Position numbers and translations under genes: made by a program | The notes under the pieces: model-generated | The model's database searches: none | What the model saw: the letters and a program-made list of their open reading frames with translations, nothing else | Told to the model about the DNA's origin: nothing | Part shown: positions 8,318 through 19,135 of the stretch, one piece after another | Position numbering within the stretch: the stretch's first letter is position 1 | Layout of the letters: every line of letters begins with the position of its first letter | Origin: Pseudoxanthomonas sp. PXM01 | GTDB taxonomy: Bacteria; Pseudomonadota; Gammaproteobacteria; Xanthomonadales; Xanthomonadaceae | Direction of reading: 5' to 3' | Length of the DNA stretch: 64,000 bases | Assembly: GCF_014851815.1 (NCBI RefSeq) | Contig: NZ_JACVAJ010000001.1 | Coordinates: forward strand, 1,674,001 to 1,738,000

Positions 8318-9415
8318 TCAGAGAACCCCGCGCTTCATCTGGTCGCGCTCGATGCTCTCGAACAGCGCCTGGAAGTTGCCTTCGCCGAAGCCTTCGTTGC
8401 CCTTGCGCTGGATGATCTCGAAGAAGATCGGGCCCAGCGCGTTCTGGGTGAAGATCTGCAGCAGCTTGCGCTCCTTGGTCTCCACGTCGGCGTCGATCAG
8501 GATCTTGTTGCGTGCCAGGCGCGCGACATCCTCGCCGTGGTTGGGAATGCGCTGGTCGATCACGTCGAAATAGGTCTCCGGCGTATCGAGGAATTCCACG
8601 CCCGCTTCGCGCATGCGCTCGACCGTGGTGTAGATGTCGTCGGTGAAGCAGGCGATGTGCTGGATGCCCTCGCCCTTGTAGGCATCGAGGTATTCGTTGA
8701 TCTGGCTCTTCGGGTCGCTCGACTCGTTGAGCGGGATGCGCACCATGCCATCCGGCGCGGTCATCGCCTTCGACAGCAGGCCGGTCTTGGCGCCCTTGAT
8801 GTCGAAGTAGCGGATCTCGCGGAAGTTGAACAGCCGCTCGTAGTAGTCCGCCCACTTGGCCATGTTGCCGTGGTAGAGGTTGTGGGTCAGGTGGTCGATG
8901 AAGGTCAGGCCGAAGCCGGTCGGCATCAGGTCCACGCCGGGCAGGTATTCGTAATCCGGATCGTGGATCGTGCCCTCGCCGTCGTAGCGGTCGACGATGT
9001 ACAGCATGCAGTCGCCGATGCCCTTGATGACCGGCGCGGCGACCGCCTTGGTCAGTTCGTCGGCGGCGTCGAAGGATTCGGCACCGTTCTTCAGCGCCTG
9101 CACGCGCGCCCATTCGGCCAGCTTCTTTACTCGAATCGCGAAACCGCAGGCGCTGGGGCCGTGTTGGGCGGCGAAGCGGGCGGCGAACGAATCCGGATCC
9201 TCGTTGATAAGGAAGGTGCAGTCGCCCTGGCGGTAGGTGCTGATCGCGCGCGTCTTGTGGCGCGCGACCTGCACGAAGCCCAGCTTGCGGAAGTAGTCGT
9301 GCAGCAGGTGCGCCTGGCCCTGCGGGGCGGCGAATTCGACGAATTCGAACCCGTCGATGCCCATGGGATTGTCGAAGGTCGTGGGCTGCATGCCCAGATT
9401 GGGTTGTGCGGTCAT
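8318..9415 (-). CDS. hppD: 4-hydroxyphenylpyruvate dioxygenase
   Basis: 365 residues, typical. Converts 4-hydroxyphenylpyruvate to homogentisate with Fe(II) and O2. Two VOC modules: the N-terminal one begins NPMGIDGFEFVEFAAPQGQ. The C-terminal one carries the iron ligands, with His in TFIDHLTHNLYHGNM, His in GIQHIACFTDDIY and Glu in GPIFFEIIQRKG. The tail GFGEGNFQALFESIERDQ is the helix that closes the active site. It is divergent from the MarR gene with a 78-bp shared promoter region, and probably co-transcribed with the DUF559 gene and hmgA. Confidence 0.97.
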   Translation of the reverse strand: MTAQPNLGMQPTTFDNPMGIDGFEFVEFAAPQGQAHLLHDYFRKLGFVQVARHKTRAISTYRQGDCTFLINEDPDSFAARFAAQHGPSACGFAIRVKKLAEWARVQALKNGAESFDAADELTKAVAAPVIKGIGDCMLYIVDRYDGEGTIHDPDYEYLPGVDLMPTGFGLTFIDHLTHNLYHGNMAKWADYYERLFNFREIRYFDIKGAKTGLLSKAMTAPDGMVRIPLNESSDPKSQINEYLDAYKGEGIQHIACFTDDIYTTVERMREAGVEFLDTPETYFDVIDQRIPNHGEDVARLARNKILIDADVETKERKLLQIFTQNALGPIFFEIIQRKGNEGFGEGNFQALFESIERDQMKRGVL

Positions 9416-9455
9416 GGGGCGCCTCGCTAGGCTTGCCGGGATTTATCCCATTTTA

Positions 9456-9477
9456 TAGTTTCAGCCGAAACCAACTA
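9456..9477. promoter_or_regulatory. Candidate MarR operator between hppD and marR
   Basis: Within the 78-bp divergent intergenic stretch there is a palindrome GTTTC-AGCC-GAAAC (9458-9471), extended by flanking TA and TA in an imperfect arm. It is preceded by an AT-rich TTTTAT. Position between divergent hppD and a MarR-type gene suggests an autoregulated operator. This is inferred only from symmetry and location. Confidence 0.45.
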
Positions 9478-9493
9478 CAAGCAGCAGTGCAGC

Positions 9494-9967
9494 ATGAGCC
9501 AGCCAGCCAGCCCCGCCGTCCACGCCGATTTCGACCTCGACCGCCTGTTTTCCTACCGGTTGAGCGTGCTGTCCAACCGTATCAGCAGCGCGATTTCCCG
9601 CGAATACCACCGCCGTTTCGGCCTGGCCATCACCGAATGGCGGGTCATGGCGGTGCTGGGCCGCTTCCCGGGCCTGTCGGCGGGCGAGGTCGCCAACCGC
9701 ACCGCGATGGACAAGGTGGCAGTCAGCCGGGCGGTGGCCCGTCTGCTTGAGCGGGCCCTGATCCAGCGCGAAATCCACGGCGACGACCGCCGCCGCTCGG
9801 TGCTGGCGCTGACCGATGAGGGCTTCCGGGTCTACGACGAGGTCGCCCCGATGGTCATCGAGTACCACCAGCGCATGCTGGAGCCGTTGACCGAGGAAGA
9901 GCGCACCATGCTCGATCAGCTGATCGACAAGCTGGCCGGGGAAGGCGTCAAGCGCATCGAAGGCTGA
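9494..9967 (+). CDS. MarR family transcriptional regulator, probable regulator of tyrosine catabolism
   Basis: 157 residues with the winged-helix MarR fold: FGLAITEWRVMAVLGRFPGLSAGEVANRT (helices 2-3), MDKVAVSRAVARLLERALI (recognition helix) and the wing HGDDRRRSVLALTDEG. The N- and C-terminal helices form the dimer interface. Divergent from hppD across a palindrome, so it probably represses the hppD-hmgA unit and responds to a pathway intermediate. The ligand is not visible from sequence. Followed at once by a strong terminator. Confidence 0.9.
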   Translation: MSQPASPAVHADFDLDRLFSYRLSVLSNRISSAISREYHRRFGLAITEWRVMAVLGRFPGLSAGEVANRTAMDKVAVSRAVARLLERALIQREIHGDDRRRSVLALTDEGFRVYDEVAPMVIEYHQRMLEPLTEEERTMLDQLIDKLAGEGVKRIEG

Positions 9968-9990
9968 GGCCTTTCCGTCCCGGAAACGAA

Positions 9991-10020
9991 GAACGGCGGC
10001 CGATGGCCGCCGTTCTTTTT
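9991..10020 (+). terminator. Rho-independent terminator after marR
   Basis: 11-bp perfect GC-rich stem (GAACGGCGGCC / GGCCGCCGTTC) with a 3-base loop and a run of T. It also lies 35 bp beyond the stop of the convergent peptide transporter and may serve both genes. Confidence 0.92.
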
Positions 10021-10054
10021 CCTGACGACCCGGCGGATACCGGGTCGGCGGGGA

Positions 10055-11557
10055 TCACTTCACGCCGTGCATCAGGCGGTTGACCAGCGGCGCGATCAGG
10101 AACAACAGCACGCCCGAGCCGACCAGCGCCCAGAAGCCGAAGGTGTAGCCCGAATGCGCGGACTGCACGGTCATGCCACCGGTACCGCTGACGTGTCCGG
10201 CGAAGATGCCGGCCAGGTTGTTGCCGATCGCGATCGACAGGAACCAGCAACCCATCGCCATGCCGGCCAGACGGGCCGGCGCCAGCTTGGTCGTCATGGA
10301 CAGGCCGATCGGCGACAGGCAGAGCTCACCGACGGACTGGATGACGTAGACCATGAACAGCGTCCAGAACGGGATCTTGCCGCTGCCGTCGACCATGCTG
10401 TTCAGCGCGATCATCAGCAGCAGGAAGGCCAGGCCGTTGAAGATCAGGCCGAGGCCGAACTTGCGCGGGATCGACGGATTGTTCTTGCCCATCCGCACCC
10501 ACATCCACGCCATGATCGGCGCCAGCGTGATGATGGCGATCGAGTTCACCGACTGGAACCACTCCAGCGGGAACACCCAGTCGCCGAAGTCGCGGTTGAC
10601 GATCTTGTCGGCGAGGAAGGTGAACGAGCTGCCGGCCTGCTCGAAGAACATCCAGAACAGCACGTTGAACACGAAGATGATCAGCATCGCCACGACCATG
10701 TCGCGCGCGACCTTGCCGTTGCGGGCGCCCTCGATCAGCAGCATCACCGCCGGCACGACGAACAGCGCCATCAGGATCGCCTGCAGCGCGCTGGCATCGA
10801 TGGTCAGCAGGAAGTAGAACAGCGGAATGCCGACCACCAGGCCGAGCAGCGCGACCAGGCCGACACGGCCCAGGCCTTCCTGTCCCGGTGCCGGCAGGCC
10901 GATGCCCTTCAGCTGGCCGCGACCCATCCAGAACCACACCAGGCTGACGATCATGCCGATGCCGGCCGAGATGAACACCCACTGGTAATGCGGGTCCTCA
11001 TTGGTGCCGAAGATCTTGCGCGCCAGCCAGCCGGTGATCACCGGGGCGATCATCGCGCCGATATTGATGCCCATGTAGAAGATGGTGAAACCGGCATCGC
11101 GACGGGCATCGCCCTGGAAGTACAGCTTGCCCACCATCGTGGAGATGATCGGCTTGAACAGGCCGTTGCCCACGATGATCGTGGCCAGGCCCAGCTTGAA
11201 CAGCGGCTCGGTCGGCGAGGCCAGCAGGAACAGGCCCAGCGCCATGAACACCGCGCCGAGCAGGATCGAACGCTGGAAGCCGATCAGCTTGTCGGCCACG
11301 TAACCGCCGAAAATGGCACCGGCATACACCAGCGCCAGGTAGGCACCGTACATCTCGCTGGCGGGCTTCTCGCCGGCCGCATCGCCACCGTGGAACTGCG
11401 CGACGATGTACAGCACCATCGCCCAGCGGATGCCGTAGAACGCGAAGCGCTCCCAGAACTCCGACATGAAGAGCATCCACAGCGGACGCGGATGACCCAG
11501 GACCTGCTTGAATTCCGGTATCCGTTCCGGCGTTGGTGACTCGACGGCTCCGCTCAT
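10055..11557 (-). CDS. POT/PTR family proton-coupled oligopeptide transporter
   Basis: 500 residues and 12-14 membrane segments. The motif EFWERFAFYG in TM1 is the ExxERFxYYG proton-coupling signature of the POT (SLC15/PTR2) family. Also present are GGYVADKLIGFQRSILLGA after TM2 and the FYMGINIGAMIAPVI segment. Later, SVGELCLSPIGLSMTTKLAP is the conserved C-terminal PTR signature (substrate-binding Glu-Leu). Inner-membrane importer of di- and tripeptides driven by the proton gradient. Single-gene unit on the minus strand. Confidence 0.93.
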   Translation of the reverse strand: MSGAVESPTPERIPEFKQVLGHPRPLWMLFMSEFWERFAFYGIRWAMVLYIVAQFHGGDAAGEKPASEMYGAYLALVYAGAIFGGYVADKLIGFQRSILLGAVFMALGLFLLASPTEPLFKLGLATIIVGNGLFKPIISTMVGKLYFQGDARRDAGFTIFYMGINIGAMIAPVITGWLARKIFGTNEDPHYQWVFISAGIGMIVSLVWFWMGRGQLKGIGLPAPGQEGLGRVGLVALLGLVVGIPLFYFLLTIDASALQAILMALFVVPAVMLLIEGARNGKVARDMVVAMLIIFVFNVLFWMFFEQAGSSFTFLADKIVNRDFGDWVFPLEWFQSVNSIAIITLAPIMAWMWVRMGKNNPSIPRKFGLGLIFNGLAFLLLMIALNSMVDGSGKIPFWTLFMVYVIQSVGELCLSPIGLSMTTKLAPARLAGMAMGCWFLSIAIGNNLAGIFAGHVSGTGGMTVQSAHSGYTFGFWALVGSGVLLFLIAPLVNRLMHGVK

Positions 11558-11707
11558 GCGGGCTCCCCCCTAAAAAAGTAGTTCAGGATTTCGGTTTCCC
11601 CTGCAACCGCAGGGGACGGGCGAGGATTACCGACCGGCCCGGGCGCGTCAATCCGAGCCTTCACGCCACCACCGGGCCCGCCCGCCCTGTTCAGACGCGC
11701 AAGCCCT

Positions 11708-11731
11708 TGCCGGGAAAAGGTTTTCCCGGCA
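11708..11731. terminator. Perfect hairpin downstream of the AbgT transporter gene
   Basis: TGCCGGGAAAA-GG-TTTTCCCGGCA, an 11-bp perfect stem with a 2-base loop, 11 bp past the AbgT stop. There is no following U-run, but the stem itself ends in A/T pairs. Probable end of the AbgT transcript. Confidence 0.6.
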
Positions 11732-11741
11732 GCCCGGACCC

Positions 11742-13325
<1,584 letters not shown>

Positions 13326-13409
13326 CGTGCGGTCGTTTCCTGTCGTGGCGGTTCCCGCATGCTAACAGCGTGCGGCCGCCAGACGGTCCGACGATGGCGA
13401 TATCGCACC

Positions 13410-13440
13410 CGCATCGTCGTCGCGATGCGATGACGATGCG
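13410..13440. terminator. Hairpin between kynA and abgT
   Basis: CGCATCGTC / GACGATGCG, a 9-bp perfect inverted repeat with a 13-base loop, just past the kynA stop. No U-tract. It could end the kynA transcript. Confidence 0.4.
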
Positions 13441-13447
13441 AGGGTCT

Positions 13448-14308
13448 TCAGCGACCGGGACCGATCGAGGTGCGTACGTCGAACAGTTCCGGGAAGAACG
13501 TCAGCTCCAGCGCCTGCCGCAGGAAGCCCACGCCGCTGGAACCGCCGGTGCCGCGCTTGAAGCCGATGATGCGCATCACCGTGCGCATGTGGCGGAAGCG
13601 CCACAGCTGGAACTGGCTTTCCAGGTCCACCAGGTCCTCGCACAGCGAGTACTCGCGCCAGTAGCGGTCCGTGTCTTCGTAGATCGCCTCGAACACCGGC
13701 AGCAGCGCGGCATCTGCGGCATGCGACTGCCGCCAGTCGCGCTGCAGGTGCTGCGCCGGGATCGCGTGGCCCCAGCGCGCGAGGTACATCAGGAACTCGT
13801 CGTAGAGGCTGGGCGCATCGAGCACGGCCTCCAGGCCGGCATGGCCTTCCGGATCGTGCGAGAACACCTTCAGCATCGCGGCGTTCTTGTTGCCCAGCAG
13901 GAACTCGATGGTGCGGTACTGCAGCGACTGGAAGCCGGACGACGGCCCCAGCAGGTCGCGGAAGCCCATGTATTCGGACGGCGTCAGCGTCTCCAGCACC
14001 GACCACTGTTCGGTCAGCTGGCGCAGCACCTGCTTCGCGCGCGCCAACACCTTGCGGCACTGCCAGACCTGGTCGCGCTGCAGGAAGCCCGTGGCCGCAC
14101 GCAGCTCGTGGATCATCAGCTTCATCCACAGCTCCGAGACCTGGTGCTGCACGATGAACAGCATCTCGTCGTGGTGCGGCGGGTCCGATACCGGGTGCTG
14201 CGCCGACAGCAAGCGATCCAACTGCAGGTAACCCCCGTAGCTCAGGCGGCCCGACAGGTCGGTGTGGATGCCGGCTTCCAGCGGGCGTTCGTTCTTCTCT
14301 ACGGTCAT
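13448..14308 (-). CDS. kynA: Tryptophan 2,3-dioxygenase
   Basis: 286 residues from the ATG at 14308 (the frame opens earlier at 14401, but [13 protein letters not shown] is the natural start). Haem enzyme that opens L-tryptophan to N-formylkynurenine, the first step of the kynurenine route. Signatures: [37 protein letters not shown] with substrate and haem-pocket residues, [17 protein letters not shown], and near the C-terminus [20 protein letters not shown] with the proximal His. Divergent from the exeM gene with a 209-bp intergenic region. Neither kynB nor kynU is adjacent. Confidence 0.96.
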   Translation of the reverse strand: MTVEKNERPLEAGIHTDLSGRLSYGGYLQLDRLLSAQHPVSDPPHHDEMLFIVQHQVSELWMKLMIHELRAATGFLQRDQVWQCRKVLARAKQVLRQLTEQWSVLETLTPSEYMGFRDLLGPSSGFQSLQYRTIEFLLGNKNAAMLKVFSHDPEGHAGLEAVLDAPSLYDEFLMYLARWGHAIPAQHLQRDWRQSHAADAALLPVFEAIYEDTDRYWREYSLCEDLVDLESQFQLWRFRHMRTVMRIIGFKRGTGGSSGVGFLRQALELTFFPELFDVRTSIGPGR

Positions 14309-14517
14309 CCGTCGGTCAACCGGTGCGCCACGGGGGCAGCGGGGGCGCCAGCGTAACCGATGGCGGCCGGCACCCCGGACAAGCCGAATGAAATCCGGCA
14401 CTTATGTCATGCCGATGAAATGCGTGTAGCCCACGCTTTGGTTACATTGCGTCGGCCGGGGGCGGCATCGCCTCCGACAGGGGGCGGCGTCCATTCCACT
14501 GAGGGAGAACCCGTTAC

Positions 14518-17500
14518 ATGGAAATGCCACGGGGCCGCGTTGCGGCCGTGCTCGCGTCATTCGCCTTGCTCTTCGCCGCCACGTCGGCGCAGGCGCAGGT
14601 GGTCATCAGCCAGGTCTACGGCGGCGGCGGCAACAGCGGCGCCACGCTGAGACATGACTTCATCGAGCTGCGCAACAACGGACCCACCGCGGTCGACCTG
14701 AGCGGCTGGAGCATCCAATACGCCTCCTCCGCGGGCAACAGTTGGGGCGGCCGCACCAACCTCAGCGGCAGCATTCCGGCCGGCGGCTTCTACCTGATCC
14801 AGCAGGCGCAGGGCGCCGGCGGCACGGTCGACCTGCCCACGCCGGACGCGGTCGGCACCATCGCCATGGCGGGTACCGCCGGCAAGGTCGCCCTGAGTCG
14901 CAGCACCACGGCCCTGACCGGCGCCTGCCCGCTCACCGATGCGAACGTGGTCGACTTCGTCGGCTTCGGCAGCGCCGCCAACTGCTTCGAAGGCAGCGCG
15001 CCGACCGGCACGCTCAGCAACACCACCGCCGCGCTGCGGGGCGGCGACGGCAGCATCGACACCAACAACAACGGCGCCGACTTCGCGGTCGGTACGCCGA
15101 ATCCGCGCAACAGCGGCGCCGAGCCGCCGGAACCGCCCGATCCGCCGGTGGCCCTGACCATCGCGCAGATCCAGGGCAGCGGCCTGTTGTCGGCATACAA
15201 CGGCAAGCGCGTGGTGACCGAAGGCATCGTCACCGCCATCAAGTTCAACAACGGCTTCTTCCTGCAGGCCGCCAACGACGACGGCGACCCGACCACGTCC
15301 GACGCCGTGTTCGTGTTCACCAGCAGTGCCCCGCCGGCGACCGCCGCGGTCGGCACACGCGTGCGCGTGACTGGCACGGTCGAGGAATACACGCCGTCGT
15401 CGAATCCGCACCAACTGGCGATCACCGAGATCGTCACCCCGACCGTCGAAGTGCTGGAAACCAGCGTCGCCCTGCCCGCCGCGATCGAACTGACCGCCGC
15501 CGAACTGGGCCCCGACGCCCTGCCCGGCACGCTGGAGCGGTTCGAAGGCATGCGCGTCAGCGTGGCGCAGTCCGTGGTCATCGCGCCGTCCGGCGGCAGC
15601 CTCAGCGAGGCCAACGCCACCTCCAGCAGCGATGGCGTATTCCATGTCGCCCTGCCCGGCGTGGCGCGTCCGTTCCGCGAACCCGGCATCGCCGTGATGG
15701 ATGCCATCACCCTGCCGGCCGGCAAGAACCCGCCGCGCTTCGACACCAACCAGGAACGCCTGATGGTGCGCAGCCGTGGCCAGGTGGGTGCCGTGCCGCT
15801 CTCGGTCGACACCGGTGCGGAAGTCGCGGGCCTGATCGGCGTGCTCGACTACTTCGCCGGCACCTGGGCGCTTCTGCCCGACGTGGCCACGCCGCCGACC
15901 GTCACCGGTGGCCGCCTGCCCGAAGCCGTCAACGACGCGAGCTACGACGAAGTCACCATCGGCAGCTTCAACTTGTTGCGCCTGTTCGACGAGGTCAACG
16001 ACAGCAACGGCGCGGTGACGCTGACGCCGGAAGCGCTGGACAAGCGCCTGTCGAAGGCGGCGCTGGCGATCTGCGACTACCTGAAGGCCCCGGACATCGT
16101 GGGTGCGGTGGAAGTGGAGAACCTGCGCGTGCTGCAGCTGCTGTCCGAGCGCATCGACGCCACCTGCGCGGCGCGTCCGGGCTACGTGCCGTACCTGCAG
16201 TCGGGCAACGACGTCGGCGGCATCAACGTCGGCTTCCTGGTCAGTTCGCGCCAGACCGCCGCCGGCGTGGCCCGTGTCGAGGTGCTGGATGTCGCGCAGT
16301 TCGGCAAGGAAACCACCATCGCCAACCCGAACGGCACCACCAGCCTGCTCAACGACCGTCCGCCGCTGCGCCTGCGCGCCCGCGTGCACCAGGATGCGAC
16401 GTCGAGCTATCCGCTGACGGTCATCGTCAACCACCTGCGTTCGCTCAACGACATCAACGACACCCTGCCGGGCAGCAGCGGTTGGGCCACCGGCGGCGAG
16501 CGCGTGCGGGTCAAGCGCGGCGCCCAGGCGGTCTACCTGGCCCAGCTGGTGCAGGAGATGCAGCAGGCGAACCCGGACGAGAAGATCGTGCTGGTCGGCG
16601 ACTTCAACGCGTTCGAGTTCAACGACGGCTACGTCGACGTGCTGGGCATCATCAAGGGCGACGCGGCGGCGGAAGACCAGGTGCTGACGTACATGGCCAG
16701 CCCGCTGACCACGCCGCTGGTCGACGGCTCGCAGCTGATTGCCGACCCGGCGCAGCGCTACTCGTATTCGTTCGAGGGCAATGCGCAGACGCTGGACCAC
16801 GTGCTGGTCAACGAAGCGCTGGTGATGGACGCGACACTGCGCGTGGACCATGCGCGCATCAACGCGGACTTCGGCGTCGACAACTTCGGTGATGCCTCGC
16901 TGGCCGTGCGTTCGTCCGACCACGACCCGGTGCGCCTGACCATCCGCGTGCCGTCGTTCGCCCGCGCCGACCTGTCGGCGACGGTCTCGGTCGACCGTGC
17001 CACCGCCAATGTCGGCGAGACCGTGCGCTACACCGCGACGGTCCACAACGCCGGTCCGGGCGCGGCCTCGCCGGCAGCGTTCGCCTTCGTGTTCTCGGCG
17101 GAACTGTCGCCGTCGCTGACGACGCTGCCCGCCGGCTGGAGCTGCGCGGCGCCCGAGGTCACCGGCGGCACCACCCGCGTGGCCTGCACCGTGCCGTCGC
17201 TGGCGGTGGGCAGCGAGGCGACATTCGCGATCGACGCGGTCGTCCCGGCCAGTGCCTCCGGCACCACGCTGGGCCTCGGTGTGTCGGCCAACTCCACCGT
17301 GCTCGACCCGGCCAACGGCGACAACGCCGCGTCGGTGTCCGTGGCCGTCGCCGCCCTGCCGACCCGCAAGGCCGACCTGTCGGTGAAGCTGGCCGGCGGT
17401 GCGCTGCCGCTGCTGCGCAACACCATCGCCACCCTCCTGGTGCCGGTCCGCAATACCGGTCCGGACACCGCCGAGCAGGTCAAGGTGGTGCTGACCAGCA

Positions 17501-17763
17501 ACGTGGACGCCCGCTACGCCGCCGTCGCCGCGCCGAGCGGCTGGTCGTGCACCCGCGTGCAGGACACCGCCGACGGCTCAAAGGCCGAATGCACCCGCCG
17601 CGGCGCCATGCCGAAGAGCGTGCAGACGCTGGCCTTCGCGATGGTCGTGCCCGGCAAGCCGAAGCGCGGCACCTCGTTCGAGTTCGAAGCGACGGTCAGC
17701 AGCGACACGCCGGACCCGAACACCGGCAACAACCACGACCGCCTGGTCCAGCGCATCCGCTGA
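14518..17763 (+). CDS. Secreted ExeM/NucH-type nuclease with lamin-tail and DUF11 domains
   Basis: 1081 residues, ribosome site GGGAGAA before the ATG. Signal peptide about 1-26 (AATSAQAQ). Residues about 27-170 are a lamin-tail domain (VVISQVYGGGGNSGAT...HDFIELRNNGP). About 170-480 holds an OB-like region (VVTEGIVTAIKFNNGFFLQ). About 480-810 is an endonuclease/exonuclease/phosphatase domain with VENLRV (catalytic Glu), VIVNHLRS, VGDFNAFE and the terminal SSDHDPVRLTI. Two DUF11-type Ig-like repeats (about 825-930 and 945-1080) end the protein. Xanthomonad and Shewanella relatives are extracellular DNases used in DNA scavenging and biofilm turnover. It ends without a GlyGly-CTERM/rhombosortase anchor, so it is probably released, perhaps by type II secretion. 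Confidence 0.9.
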   Translation: MEMPRGRVAAVLASFALLFAATSAQAQVVISQVYGGGGNSGATLRHDFIELRNNGPTAVDLSGWSIQYASSAGNSWGGRTNLSGSIPAGGFYLIQQAQGAGGTVDLPTPDAVGTIAMAGTAGKVALSRSTTALTGACPLTDANVVDFVGFGSAANCFEGSAPTGTLSNTTAALRGGDGSIDTNNNGADFAVGTPNPRNSGAEPPEPPDPPVALTIAQIQGSGLLSAYNGKRVVTEGIVTAIKFNNGFFLQAANDDGDPTTSDAVFVFTSSAPPATAAVGTRVRVTGTVEEYTPSSNPHQLAITEIVTPTVEVLETSVALPAAIELTAAELGPDALPGTLERFEGMRVSVAQSVVIAPSGGSLSEANATSSSDGVFHVALPGVARPFREPGIAVMDAITLPAGKNPPRFDTNQERLMVRSRGQVGAVPLSVDTGAEVAGLIGVLDYFAGTWALLPDVATPPTVTGGRLPEAVNDASYDEVTIGSFNLLRLFDEVNDSNGAVTLTPEALDKRLSKAALAICDYLKAPDIVGAVEVENLRVLQLLSERIDATCAARPGYVPYLQSGNDVGGINVGFLVSSRQTAAGVARVEVLDVAQFGKETTIANPNGTTSLLNDRPPLRLRARVHQDATSSYPLTVIVNHLRSLNDINDTLPGSSGWATGGERVRVKRGAQAVYLAQLVQEMQQANPDEKIVLVGDFNAFEFNDGYVDVLGIIKGDAAAEDQVLTYMASPLTTPLVDGSQLIADPAQRYSYSFEGNAQTLDHVLVNEALVMDATLRVDHARINADFGVDNFGDASLAVRSSDHDPVRLTIRVPSFARADLSATVSVDRATANVGETVRYTATVHNAGPGAASPAAFAFVFSAELSPSLTTLPAGWSCAAPEVTGGTTRVACTVPSLAVGSEATFAIDAVVPASASGTTLGLGVSANSTVLDPANGDNAASVSVAVAALPTRKADLSVKLAGGALPLLRNTIATLLVPVRNTGPDTAEQVKVVLTSNVDARYAAVAAPSGWSCTRVQDTADGSKAECTRRGAMPKSVQTLAFAMVVPGKPKRGTSFEFEATVSSDTPDPNTGNNHDRLVQRIR

Positions 17764-17784
17764 ACTTTCGCGACATCGTGGGGT

Positions 17785-17818
17785 CGACAGGGGCGCGGGC
17801 AACCGCGCCCCTTGTCGT
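17785..17818 (+). terminator. Terminator after the secreted nuclease gene
   Basis: Long GC-rich stem (CGACAGGGGCGCGG against CCGCGCCCC-T-TGTCG, one bulge) with a 4-base GCAA-type loop, 22 bp after the stop, followed by a TTCC-rich tail. Confidence 0.8.
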
Positions 17819-18049
17819 TCCGGGGCGCCGTTCGCGCATGATGGGACGCACGACACGTCCAGCCCACCCCGAGCGGCAGGCGGACTGACACCGAACGACA
17901 CGCGGCAACCGCCTGTTTCCGCACCGTTTTCGCCCGACGACGCGCGCCATGCGCCCTCGTCTTGCTGCAATGCACGACGGCAGTCGCGAGCGCAGTCCCT
18001 AAAATTACATTTGAAACCAATTCCGCCGGCCGACGAGAACACCGTCCAG

Positions 18050-19135
18050 ATGACCACCGCCGCAAGCTTCGAAATCGAATACCTCCAGTACCTGGGCCCC
18101 GACGGCACCCTGGTGCGCGACGACCTGCCCGAGGCCGGGCGCGATGTCGCCCGCCTGCGCGAGCTGTTCAAGCAGATGCTGTTCGTCCGCACCTTCGACA
18201 CCAAGGCCATCGCCCTGCAGCGCACCGGCAAGCTGGGCACCTACGCCAGCTGCCTGGGCCACGAGGCCACCCATGTCGGCATCGGCGCGTCGATGCGCAC
18301 CGGCGACGTCTACGCCCCCAGCTACCGCGAGTACGGTGCCATGTTCATGCGCGGGGTGAAGCCGCGCGACGTGCTGATGTACTGGGGCGGCGACGAACGC
18401 GGCAGCGACTACGACCGCGCCAGCGACGCGCGCAACGACTTCCCGTTCTGCGTGCCGATCTCGACGCAGTGCCTGCACGCGGCCGGCGCCGCCCTGTCGT
18501 TCAAGCTGCGCAAGCAGTCGCATATCGCGGTGAGCACCTGCGGCGACGGTGGATCGTCGAAGACCGACTTCTACGCCGCACTGAATTCCGCCGGCGCCTA
18601 CGAATTACCGCTGGTGCTGGGCGTGATCAACAACGGCTGGGCCATCTCGGTGCCGCGCAGTGCGCAGACCGGCGCGCAGACGCTGGCGCAGAAGGGCCTG
18701 GCCGGCGGCCTGCACTGCCTGCAGGTCGACGGCAACGACCTGATCGCCGTGCTGGACGGCATGCGCCGCGCCAGCGAGCGCGCCCGCAAGGGCCAGGGCG
18801 GCACGGTGATCGAATTCGTCACCTACCGCCTGTCCGACCACACCACCGCCGATGACGCCCGCCGCTACCGCGACGATGCCGAGGTGAAGGCCGGCTGGGA
18901 GCGCGAACCGATGACACGCCTGCGCACCTGGTTGACCGCGCAGGGCGCGTGGAGCGAGGCCGACGAGGCCGCGTGGAAGGAAGAATGCGGCGCGCTGGTC
19001 GACGAGGAGGTCAATGCCTACCTCAATACGCCGGTGCAGCCGGTCGAAGCGATGTTCGACTACCTGTACGCCGATCCGCCGCCGGAACTGCTGCAGCAGC
19101 GCGCCGCCGCGCTGGCCGCGGAGGGCCGGGCATGA
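18050..19135 (+). CDS. bkdA1: Branched-chain 2-oxoacid dehydrogenase E1 alpha subunit
   Basis: 361 residues from the ATG at 18050 (an in-frame TTG lies at 18011). ThDP-dependent E1 alpha: the ThDP/Mg motif runs from GDGGSSKTDFYAALNSAG to GVINNGWAISV (the GDG...NN signature), with YRLSDHTTADDARRYR as the phosphorylation-loop region of this family. N-terminal LQYLGPDGTLV is typical of BCKDH. Decarboxylates keto acids from Val, Leu and Ile. First gene of a coupled operon. A 286-bp non-coding region upstream carries TAAAATTACATTTGAAACC, a possible promoter or operator. The start has only a weak ribosome site. Confidence 0.93.
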   Translation: MTTAASFEIEYLQYLGPDGTLVRDDLPEAGRDVARLRELFKQMLFVRTFDTKAIALQRTGKLGTYASCLGHEATHVGIGASMRTGDVYAPSYREYGAMFMRGVKPRDVLMYWGGDERGSDYDRASDARNDFPFCVPISTQCLHAAGAALSFKLRKQSHIAVSTCGDGGSSKTDFYAALNSAGAYELPLVLGVINNGWAISVPRSAQTGAQTLAQKGLAGGLHCLQVDGNDLIAVLDGMRRASERARKGQGGTVIEFVTYRLSDHTTADDARRYRDDAEVKAGWEREPMTRLRTWLTAQGAWSEADEAAWKEECGALVDEEVNAYLNTPVQPVEAMFDYLYADPPPELLQQRAAALAAEGRA

